In this document: positions 23,179-30,187 of the stretch, piece after piece
Layout: each line of letters begins with the position of its first letter
How positions within the stretch are numbered: position 1 is the first letter of the stretch
Assembly: GCA_038209965.1 (NCBI GenBank)
Contig: JBBQXF010000052.1
Location: 1-33,058, forward strand
Origin: JALONO01 sp038209965
Lineage (GTDB): Bacteria; Bacteroidota; Bacteroidia; Cytophagales; Thermoflexibacteraceae
Direction of reading: 5' to 3'
DNA length: 33,058 bases
Made by a program: the position numbers and the translations under genes
Notes under the pieces: generated by a model
What the model saw: only the letters and a program-made list of their open reading frames with translations
What the model was told of the DNA's origin: nothing
Database searches by the model: none

Positions 23179-24948
23179 CTAGTCAGTTCCCTCGGGGTCA
23201 TCGGGGTTCAACTTCTTGCTTTTTTCTCGCCTAGTTAGCGGGCGCAATTTGCCCCGCACCAAAGAAGAAAGAACCATAAAAGCAGCCAGAAAACTGGCGA
23301 GCCGACCGATATAATCTCCCCATTCAACGTAAAAGGTCGTTTCATCATTGGCTTTTACCGTGGCCTTTAGCACAGTCATTTCCCCATATTTGGAAGCTTG
23401 CACCACTTCGCCACGTTGGTTGATAAAGCCCGAAATGCCAGTGTTGGCGGCCCGAGCAATGGCCCGGCGCGTTTCAATGGCCCGTAAACTCCCAATGGCC
23501 AATAGTTGGACATGGCCAGGGGTGTTTCCCCACCAGCCATCATTGCTAATGATCCCCAAGATATTGGCCTTTTTCCTGATATATCCAGTAACAAATTCGC
23601 CATAGATGGACTCATAGCAGATCAAAGGGGCAATGCCAACGCTGTCATGGTTTAAAAAAACAGAACGTTCTTTTTGTTTCCCTAAATTACCGACCATACC
23701 CCCCAAGTTTAACATATACTTATCATCCAACAGGTGGAAAAATTTAGCTAACGGATTTTCTTCCACCCCCACTACTAAACGGGATTTATGGTAGAACTCG
23801 GTTTGTTCCCGGTCGCCAAAAAAAACGGCGGTGTTAAATACTTCATAAAATATATTCCCACTTTGGCGGATGGTTGGCGAGTTGCTGGCATTGTCGGGGT
23901 AGAGGAGGTAGCTATCGGCCCCACTCAAGAGCGAAAGTTGGGGATATTGATCGCGAAATGCCTTTATTCGGCGCAGGGTAGTGTCGGTGGCGGCCTGTTG
24001 CTCATCGAAAGCCCGGTGCAATGACGTTTCGGGAAAGGCCAAAAAAGCCGTATTGGAACCAACTTTTTGCCGCGAAAGGGCCAAAAAACGCGTCATTTGC
24101 TCGTCGTAGGGCACAAAAGTGGTGCCTTGATTGCTGCCGCCCGTTTTGGCGTTGTATTCAAATTTTTCGCTGTAGCAGTCCAAATTGGGCTGAACGACCA
24201 CTATCTCGACGGGTGCCCCCCGCTCATGATAGTCGGCATAAACCAGCCACGAGGCTGCCATCGGCCCAACCAATACCATGGCGGCCAGCGTGACGTTCAA
24301 CTTGCGGATCCTGGAGTTTTCCCAGAGGGCCTCAAAGACCAAGAAATTGACAATCAATGCCCACAATGAACCACCCAACACCCCCGAATACTCATACCAT
24401 TGCACCCAAGCGGGATGAAAACCGAAGGCATTGCCCAAGGTAAGCCAAGGCCAGGAAAAGCCCCAGTCTTGCAAGTGCAAATGCTCCCAGGCCAGCCAAC
24501 ACATAAAAAAAGACAAGTAGCCAAACTTTTTGGTGGACGCTTTTTTGGTGATATGAAACAACAATATAGGAATGGTCATCAAAAAACTATTGGCGGTGAA
24601 AGCAAAAATACTTGCCCCGGGTGATGAGTTCCATAACCACCAAGTCGCACTTACGTTCCACACCAAGAACGCCAGGTAAGTGTAGCCCCAGAGCGTCAGT
24701 AATGGACGGCGGTAGGGGTGCTGGGCAATGTGTTGTTCAATGGCCAAAATGGGCGCGAAGCCGATAAACAGGAGAATAGTGGTGGGGGAGTACCAAGCTA
24801 GCCCCAGTAACAAGCCCGATAAAAGGGACAAGCCCAGCAAGTAATAAGGTTTGACGGACCAATTGGGGACAAGGTTCACGGGTTTTTTTTTGCCCAAAGT
24901 TATCAACAAGCGGCTAATAAATGAAGAGTGGTGACTGGACAAGTTCAA
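23179..24948 (-). CDS. lnt: Apolipoprotein N-acyltransferase
   Basis: 589 residues, longer than the E. coli enzyme (about 512). It adds the third acyl chain to the N-terminal cysteine of lipoproteins, completing maturation, and fits a genome with many lipoproteins. It has six or more N-terminal membrane helices, then a nitrilase-like domain with the triad E307 (FPETS), K388 (YHKSRLV) and C444 (LICYESIYGEF), and a last membrane helix near the C-terminus. The start is uncertain: an in-frame stop lies at 24958-24960, and the best start is the TTG at 24948 with GGGAG just before it, since no ATG occurs in the first 40 codons. Divergent from the DUF3467 gene. Confidence 0.93.
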   Translation of the reverse strand: MNLSSHHSSFISRLLITLGKKKPVNLVPNWSVKPYYLLGLSLLSGLLLGLAWYSPTTILLFIGFAPILAIEQHIAQHPYRRPLLTLWGYTYLAFLVWNVSATWWLWNSSPGASIFAFTANSFLMTIPILLFHITKKASTKKFGYLSFFMCWLAWEHLHLQDWGFSWPWLTLGNAFGFHPAWVQWYEYSGVLGGSLWALIVNFLVFEALWENSRIRKLNVTLAAMVLVGPMAASWLVYADYHERGAPVEIVVVQPNLDCYSEKFEYNAKTGGSNQGTTFVPYDEQMTRFLALSRQKVGSNTAFLAFPETSLHRAFDEQQAATDTTLRRIKAFRDQYPQLSLLSGADSYLLYPDNASNSPTIRQSGNIFYEVFNTAVFFGDREQTEFYHKSRLVVGVEENPLAKFFHLLDDKYMLNLGGMVGNLGKQKERSVFLNHDSVGIAPLICYESIYGEFVTGYIRKKANILGIISNDGWWGNTPGHVQLLAIGSLRAIETRRAIARAANTGISGFINQRGEVVQASKYGEMTVLKATVKANDETTFYVEWGDYIGRLASFLAAFMVLSSLVRGKLRPLTRREKSKKLNPDDPEGTD

Positions 24949-24965
24949 ATCTCCCGGCTAGATTG

Positions 24966-24973
24966 TATCTTTG
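24966..24973 (+). promoter_or_regulatory. Bacteroidota -7 promoter element for the DUF3467 gene
   Basis: TATCTTTG is an exact TAnnTTTG match, 15 bases before the ATG at 24989, giving a very short leader. The -33 region reads only GTTC at the right distance. It lies in the 40-base gap between the divergent lnt and DUF3467 genes. Confidence 0.5.
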
Positions 24974-24988
24974 CCCAAAACGATACTC

Positions 24989-25306
24989 ATGAAGGAACAA
25001 GAAGAAGACCCCCAACAAATCAACATTGAGTTGACCGAAGACGTGGCCGAGGGCATTTATTCCAATCTGGCCATGATAGCTCATTCCAATACCGAGTTTG
25101 TGATTGATTTCATCCGGTTGATGCCCGGCGTGCCCAAAGCCAAGGTCAAATCCCGCATTATTGTTACTCCTGAACACGCCAAACGCTTATTGTCGGCCCT
25201 GAAGGACAATATTGACAAGTATGAATCCGTTTTTGGCAAGATCAAGCAAACCGAGGATGCCGCCCGTTTTCCCATGGGTTTCGGCGGGACTATCGGGGAG
25301 GCGTAG
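24989..25306 (+). CDS. DUF3467 family protein
   Basis: 105 residues from the ATG at 24989; a TTG at 24971 overlaps the -7 box, so it is not the start. DUF3467 members are small cytosolic proteins of unknown role, frequent in Bacteroidota. Diagnostic pattern: Q-I-N-I-E-L-T-E-D-V-A-E-G-I-Y-S-N-L-A, then H-S-x-x-E-F-V-I-D-F-I-R-L-M-P-G, then K-x-R-I-I-V-T-P-E-H-A-K-R-L-L and a C-terminal lysine-rich helix. Single gene with its own promoter. Confidence 0.9.
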   Translation: MKEQEEDPQQINIELTEDVAEGIYSNLAMIAHSNTEFVIDFIRLMPGVPKAKVKSRIIVTPEHAKRLLSALKDNIDKYESVFGKIKQTEDAARFPMGFGGTIGEA

Positions 25307-25660
25307 GCAATATGGGGCAAAGTGTGTCAGTGTGTCATTGGGTAAAAGCCCGCGAAATCTAATTGACCCGGCGAATGGGTTCGATCTAGCGATAAGTGCC
25401 GACTGGACAAGTGATATCGTCTGTACTGGGCGTTAAAATGAGGGCTTGACCAGAGATGACAAACACCGCTTTTACTCAGGTTTAGGAGCGAGTGCTTGCC
25501 CAACTGTTTATTGGTCAACTCTAATAGCGAGATAATTAACGCATTGTCCGCCCATTTTGTTGGTAAAGAGTGTTGGGTCAAGTTGTGGTGAGTATCTATT
25601 TTCTTGACGGTGGCAGTTTATGCTAGCGCTTATCGTTCGGTCCCGACCTCGTTTTGGTAA
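25307..25660. other. Intergenic region beside the AAA/DUF4276 pair, no convincing gene
   Basis: 354 bases lie between the DUF3467 and DUF4276 stops. An 84-codon frame (25327-25581, minus) and others are open but show no recognisable domain. A GGTTCGATC segment resembles a tRNA T-loop but has no matching stem. I see no terminator stem comparable to the others in this window. It may hold remnants of an inserted piece. Confidence 0.35.
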
Positions 25661-26236
25661 TCAGATTGCGATCAGTTTTTTTAGACCAGATACAAAATGA
25701 ATGAAACTTGGCGATTTATTTTTGGTAACATCCATGTGCTTTCCCATTTCGCGCGATGCATGGGATTTGTTAAAGTCACTGGTCAATCGCTCCATTTCCT
25801 GAGCACCAGCTATTCTATCCGGGTTTCTATATTTTGCTTTACTTCTCAGATTTTTGACCTTGACTTTTGGGTAAATTGCCGAAACCGCGTCCAGATCGCC
25901 CAAGTACCAATTTTCCAGTTCGCGGCACGCGATCCGGACAAGAATGGGAATAGCGACTGCCGGGCCACATAAAGCCTCCAGCTCTTTTTTCAGTGCTACA
26001 CAGTCATTGGAATCTTGATGGTGGATGATCAAAACCTTGATCGGATAGCCATATCGCGGATAGGCCCGCAATTTTCTGGGGATTGATTTTTGGAGGTCGC
26101 TCTTGCCTTCATGTGGGTGAATAAAACAATTTTTATCCAGTTGATAATCAGCCGGCAACAAACGCGACAAAATATCACGGAGGAAATTTTTCATTGAAGG
26201 CTCCTCAGTTAAAATCTCGATGACAGTTTGATTCAT
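25661..26236 (-). CDS. DUF4276 protein, TOPRIM-like nuclease candidate
   Basis: 191 residues from the ATG at 26236; the longer frame to 26302 overlaps the AAA gene and is not family-like. The sequence matches the DUF4276 pattern: an N-terminal strand then E11/E12 (ILTEEPSMKNFLRDIL), a second strand with D75 and D78 (IIHHQDSNDC) and the RIACRELENWYLGDLDAV signature (E106, E108, W110, D114). The E...DxxD arrangement resembles TOPRIM nucleases such as those of OLD, RloB and AriB; that reading is inference. It follows the AAA gene with a single base between stop and start, so the two are translated together and probably form one toxin/effector system. Its base composition is A+T-richer than its flanks. 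Confidence 0.82.
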   Translation of the reverse strand: MNQTVIEILTEEPSMKNFLRDILSRLLPADYQLDKNCFIHPHEGKSDLQKSIPRKLRAYPRYGYPIKVLIIHHQDSNDCVALKKELEALCGPAVAIPILVRIACRELENWYLGDLDAVSAIYPKVKVKNLRSKAKYRNPDRIAGAQEMERLTSDFNKSHASREMGKHMDVTKNKSPSFIHFVSGLKKLIAI

Positions 26237-26237
26237 G

Positions 26238-27422
26238 CTATCGTGGATTGCTGCCCTTGAAATAATTTTCTTTCCATAAATAGCCGAGTTTATCGCCTCC
26301 ATTGTACAGTAGAACGATCTCTGGATTCTCTGAGGTTCGCTCTATCTTCGTGTATCCCCCTTGTTTGACCAACCAAAAAACTTCGTCGGGCCTGGCCCCG
26401 TTCAACAAATCCGGGGAGTGAGAAGAAACAAATACTTGCCCTCCCTTTTTCGCGTATAGCCTAAATTCATCGATCAGTTCGGCCAAAAGTGTCGGATATA
26501 ATTGATTTTCAGGTTCTTCAATGCAAAGTAAAGGATGTGGTACTGGGTCGTACAACAAAACCAGATAAGCAAACATTTTAATCGTACCATCGGATACATA
26601 ATTGGCTGTAAAAGGATCTTTGAACGATCCATCTTGAAATCGCAGGACAATCCTCCCGTCCAATGTAGACTCTGCGATCACATTGCTTACGCCTGGCACC
26701 CTTTGCTTCATTTTCTCTAATACAGTATCAAACAGATCACGATGGTTTTCAAACATATATTGGGCTACCAACGGCAAGTTTTCTCCCATGGGTGACAGAT
26801 GCTCGGCATAACCGGCCTTTTTACTCGATCGTGCTTCGCTAATATGGAAATCGGAAACATGCCAACTTTCAATAAAAGTCCTAAATGCACTGGCTGCTTT
26901 GAAACGTTCAAATTGCCCTAGGCCCTTAATAGCGAGAATATCTGGAGAGCCGAGTTTTTGTTCCTCACGTTCCAACTCTTCATCGAGCTTATTGTAGTTT
27001 TCCTCGTTGATAATTGCATAACCACTGCCACGGGAAAAGTCCAAGAAATGGTAAGGCGAACCATAAGCGCCCCGCTTATAACGCAAAATTTCTCTCTCGA
27101 CGATGGGCTTTCCTTTTTCTTCCCCAATCTCCAGTCGGTAGGTAACAAGGCGATCTTTACCTGCTATTATCAAGCGAAACTGGATTTCAAATTCAATAAA
27201 CCCCGTTTTTCCCCGGCTGATCACTTCTTTAAATCCACCTCTTTTTACCAAGGCATGCCTTACATTATCCTTCAAAGAATCACCCAAGAAAGCGAAAACA
27301 TCAAACAGCGTTGATTTCCCCGTCCCATTTGCCCCAACAAAGACGGCCAGATCAGGTAGCTTGTTTATCTCAACGTCTTGAAATGTTTTAAAATTTTTTA
27401 GTTTTATACTTTCAATTCTCAT
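26238..27422 (-). CDS. AAA family ATPase (AAA_21, ABC/SMC-like), partner of DUF4276
   Basis: 394 residues. An SMC/ABC-type ATPase of the AAA_21 group. It begins with MRIESIKLKNFKTF, the usual RecF/OLD-like start, then Walker A GANGTGKST (30-38). The middle third carries insertions rather than a long coiled coil. The signature is VSDGTIKMF (S277-G279), Walker B LLCIEEPENQLYP (E302, E303) and the H-loop SSHSPDLLN (H335). In OLD, PARIS (AriA) and RloA-type systems, such ATPases control a TOPRIM or other effector and sense phage. Its own promoter (27497-27504) gives a leader of about 70 bases, and the DUF4276 gene follows after one base. No restriction or methylase genes are nearby. Confidence 0.88.
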   Translation of the reverse strand: MRIESIKLKNFKTFQDVEINKLPDLAVFVGANGTGKSTLFDVFAFLGDSLKDNVRHALVKRGGFKEVISRGKTGFIEFEIQFRLIIAGKDRLVTYRLEIGEEKGKPIVEREILRYKRGAYGSPYHFLDFSRGSGYAIINEENYNKLDEELEREEQKLGSPDILAIKGLGQFERFKAASAFRTFIESWHVSDFHISEARSSKKAGYAEHLSPMGENLPLVAQYMFENHRDLFDTVLEKMKQRVPGVSNVIAESTLDGRIVLRFQDGSFKDPFTANYVSDGTIKMFAYLVLLYDPVPHPLLCIEEPENQLYPTLLAELIDEFRLYAKKGGQVFVSSHSPDLLNGARPDEVFWLVKQGGYTKIERTSENPEIVLLYNGGDKLGYLWKENYFKGSNPR

Positions 27423-27496
27423 TTTAGATCAATTTAGTGATAAGCTTCGCCTTCGATGGGAGTTTTCCCCCACCAAGCAATATGATGCTTGGCAAA

Positions 27497-27528
27497 CAAA
27501 GATACGTTTACTAGCAACTTACTGCAAG
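27497..27528 (-). promoter_or_regulatory. Promoter of the AAA/DUF4276 operon
   Basis: The minus strand has TATCTTTG (27497-27504), an exact -7 match. CTTG lies 20 bases upstream (27525-27528), three of four bases of the TTTG -33 element at the usual spacing. This is the best promoter fit in the window and suggests that the pair is expressed from its own start. Confidence 0.55.
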
Positions 27529-27582
27529 AAACTCCCTGTCAAACCCAAAATAGCGCAGTCCCGCCCTAACGCGATCATTACA

Positions 27583-27622
27583 ACAAAACCCACCCATTCG
27601 AACCAGAACGGGTGGGTTTTGT
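27583..27622 (-). terminator. Intrinsic terminator of the glutamine synthetase gene
   Basis: Perfect 13-bp inverted repeat ACAAAACCCACCC / GGGTGGGTTTTGT with a 14-base loop, 22 bases past the stop at 27644. The T-run falls within the stem end on the minus strand. Confidence 0.8.
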
Positions 27623-27643
27623 CATTTTACGGGTAGATATTCT

Positions 27644-29827
27644 TTACTTGACAAACAAGATCTCGCGATACTTGGGGAAAGGCCACATATCATCGTCCAC
27701 TATCAGTTCGAGCTTGTCCACGTGGTAGCGGATCACATCGAAATGTGGTTTCACCTTTTCACAATACGCAATGGCTTGATGGTGCACATCAAGTTCGTTG
27801 GCCACTTTGCGGGCCTCTACCATTGCCTCGACGTTGGTCTTGATGGTGTGCACGTGGGCCGAGATTTCCTTGATCACATCTACCATGTGGCTGGATTCTT
27901 CCGCCAGGCCCAAGTCTTTCAGTCCCTTGGCATTTTCAATGAGTTTGCTTTGGTACTCTATTGCCGAGGGAATGATCTGGTTCATGGCAAAATTTCCCAT
28001 CGCGCGTGACTCAATCTGGGTCTTGAGCGTATAGTTGTGCAGCATGATGTCCACCCGGGCCTCCAGCTCTACTTTGCTGAATATGCCTTGGGCCACCAGC
28101 ACGTGCTCAGATTTGGGAGTTAAGTAAGCACCCAAAGCATGTGGCGTCGTTTTAATGTTGGAGAGGCCGCGTTTTTCGGCTTCGGCCACCCATTCATCAC
28201 CGTAGCCATTGCCCTCGAAGCGGATGGCCTTGGACGATTTGATGTACTCGCGCAACACATTCACGATGGCGACTTCTTTCTTGGTACCTTTGTCAATCAA
28301 GGCATCTACTTCCACCTTGAATTTAGTCAACTGATCGGCGACAATCGCGTTGAGGGCAGTAAGTGGGGTGGCGCAGTTGGAAGAGGACCCAACTGCCCGG
28401 AATTCAAACTTGTTGCCAGTAAAGGCAAAGGGCGAAGTTCGGTTGCGATCCGTATTGTCCAGCAAAATTGGTGGGATTTTATCAATCCCCAACTTCATGT
28501 ACAGGTTATCCCCTTTGTCAATCTTAATGTTGCCGTTGTGCGCGAGTTCGTCCAGTACTTCGGTCAGTTGCTTGCCAATAAACACCGACATAATGGCTGG
28601 CGGGGCCTCGTTGGCCCCAAGGCGGAAATCATTGCCAGCCGAGGCAATGCTGGCCCGCAGCAGATCCGCATACTCGTGCACCGCTTTGATGATGTTAACG
28701 AAGAACGTCAAAAATTGCAGGTTCTCCTTGGCTTTGCTGCTCGGCTGGAGCAAATTGACCCCAGTATTGGTGGCCAATGACCAATTGTTGTGCTTCCCGT
28801 TGCCGTTGATGCCAGCAAAGGGCTTTTCGTGGAACAGTACTTTGAGATCATGCTTTTCGGCCACCTTGTCCATGATGTCCATGAGCAATTGGTTGTGGTC
28901 GTTGGCCAAATTGATGTCCTCAAAAGTGGGGGCACATTCAAACTGTCCTGGCGCTACTTCATTGTGGCGGGTACGGAGGGGAATGCCCAACTTATAAGCC
29001 TCAATCTCAATGTCCTGCATGAATGCCCGCACGCGGGTGGGGATCGACCCAAAATAGTGGTCTTCCAACTGCTGTCCTTTGGCGGGGGCATGGCCAAACA
29101 AGGTGCGGCCAGCCAACACCAAATCGGGGCGGGCGAAGTACAGGGCCCGGTCAATCAAGAAATACTCTTGCTCAACGCCCAAAGTGGCAAAAACTTTATT
29201 GACATCTTTATCAAAATATTCGCAAACCGCAGTGGCCGCTTTGTCAATTGACGTGAGTGCCTTCAACAATGGCGTTTTTTGGTCGAGAGCTTCACCCGTA
29301 TAAGCCACAAAAACAGTGGGAATGCACAGCGTCTTGTTGCTGCCACTTTCAATGATGAAGGCGGGCGAAGTGGGATCCCAAGCGGTGTAGCCCCGGGCCT
29401 CGAAAGTATTGCGGATACCACCGCTGGGGAAGGAGGAAGCATCGGGTTCTTGGCGGATCAAGGCCCCGCCCCGGAATTTTTCCATTACCCTGCCGCCGGT
29501 TGTCGGTTCAAAAAAGGCGTCGTGTTTCTCGGCCGTGGCCCCGGTAAGCGGTTGGAACCAGTGGGTATAATGGGTCACGCCGCGTTCCATTGCCCAAGTC
29601 TTCATGGCCGAAGCCACTGCATCGGCCAGTGTCTCGTCCAGATCCTCACCCCTGACGGCATACGCTTGAAACTTTTTGAACATGTCCGCCGACAGGTAAT
29701 TGCGCATTGCGTCTTCACCGAAAACATTTGTGCCGTAATAGTCGGACACTTTCTTGGAGGGAACTTCAACGGTTGGGGTTTTTCGGCTGGAAGCTTGCTC
29801 TAAAGCAATGAAACGGAGTTTAGACAT
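27644..29827 (-). CDS. glnN: Glutamine synthetase type III
   Basis: 727 residues, the size of type III enzymes (about 700-730), far longer than type I. It makes glutamine from glutamate, ammonia and ATP, and is the main ammonia-assimilating synthetase in many Bacteroidota. Signature blocks: TGGRVMEKFRGG and DASSFPSGG in the N-terminal type III part, then NEVAPGQFECAPTFEDIN, HEKPFAGINGNGKHNNWS (the catalytic loop region), DRNRTSPFAFTGNKFEFRAVG and a long helical C-terminal tail with M-L-H-N-Y. It has no adjacent glnB or ammonium transporter, and a terminator follows its stop. No exact -7 box is seen before the ATG. Confidence 0.97.
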   Translation of the reverse strand: MSKLRFIALEQASSRKTPTVEVPSKKVSDYYGTNVFGEDAMRNYLSADMFKKFQAYAVRGEDLDETLADAVASAMKTWAMERGVTHYTHWFQPLTGATAEKHDAFFEPTTGGRVMEKFRGGALIRQEPDASSFPSGGIRNTFEARGYTAWDPTSPAFIIESGSNKTLCIPTVFVAYTGEALDQKTPLLKALTSIDKAATAVCEYFDKDVNKVFATLGVEQEYFLIDRALYFARPDLVLAGRTLFGHAPAKGQQLEDHYFGSIPTRVRAFMQDIEIEAYKLGIPLRTRHNEVAPGQFECAPTFEDINLANDHNQLLMDIMDKVAEKHDLKVLFHEKPFAGINGNGKHNNWSLATNTGVNLLQPSSKAKENLQFLTFFVNIIKAVHEYADLLRASIASAGNDFRLGANEAPPAIMSVFIGKQLTEVLDELAHNGNIKIDKGDNLYMKLGIDKIPPILLDNTDRNRTSPFAFTGNKFEFRAVGSSSNCATPLTALNAIVADQLTKFKVEVDALIDKGTKKEVAIVNVLREYIKSSKAIRFEGNGYGDEWVAEAEKRGLSNIKTTPHALGAYLTPKSEHVLVAQGIFSKVELEARVDIMLHNYTLKTQIESRAMGNFAMNQIIPSAIEYQSKLIENAKGLKDLGLAEESSHMVDVIKEISAHVHTIKTNVEAMVEARKVANELDVHHQAIAYCEKVKPHFDVIRYHVDKLELIVDDDMWPFPKYREILFVK

Positions 29828-30187
29828 TTTTTACGGTGATTTTGAGTGTAGTTTGTTTCTCGCGCTAAAGTAGGAAAAACCCTGCAAAAAAGGGAATACT
29901 TATTCAGAAAAAAGCCTTTTTTTTGAAAATCACGCGTATTTTAGGCTTGATTGATTGAAAAATGACAATGATTACCCAGAATCCCCCTAAAGTTTTGATT
30001 GCATAGCTACAGTAAAATACCTTGGTTGGTCAAGCCTATCCTCCCCGCTAAACGCCCTGAAAAACGTGGCGCTCGCTGAACTGACAAGTGGGAACTGATT
30101 ACGGGAGGGGAGGCGGCGGCATTGGTAACCACACTAAAAAAGGCTGCCTTGGTGGGGCAGCCTTTTCAATTGAATTAACCTAATTTT
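29828..30187. other. Intergenic region upstream of glutamine synthetase
   Basis: 360 bases between two minus-strand genes. It must hold the glnN promoter. The best candidate, TACTTTAG near 29859-29866, has one mismatch to the -7 consensus. A short hairpin-like stretch (AAAAAAGCC then TTTTTTTTGA) lies near 29910-29930. The far end holds the terminator of the LamG gene. No gene or repeat seen. Confidence 0.35.
30138..30166 (-). terminator. Intrinsic terminator of the LamG/T9SS protein gene
   Basis: AAAAGGCTGCC (30138-30148) and GGCAGCCTTTT (30156-30166) form a perfect 11-bp stem with a 7-base loop, ending in T-run and A-run on either strand; 22 bases past the stop at 30188. Confidence 0.85.

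Noticed and set aside
25370..25395. tRNA-like T-loop (GGTTCGATC)
   Set aside because: The bases on either side do not pair, and no acceptor stem, anticodon arm or D-arm could be found.
24933..25412. 12-base direct repeat GACTGGACAAGT at 24933-24944 and 25401-25412, possible flank of an insertion
   Set aside because: Twelve-base repeats are expected by chance in a 33-kb window, the first copy lies inside lnt, and no other terminal feature surrounds the AAA/DUF4276 pair.
25327..25581. 84-codon open frame on minus next to the DUF4276 gene
   Set aside because: No domain, no promoter and no coding-like composition; it is probably noncoding.
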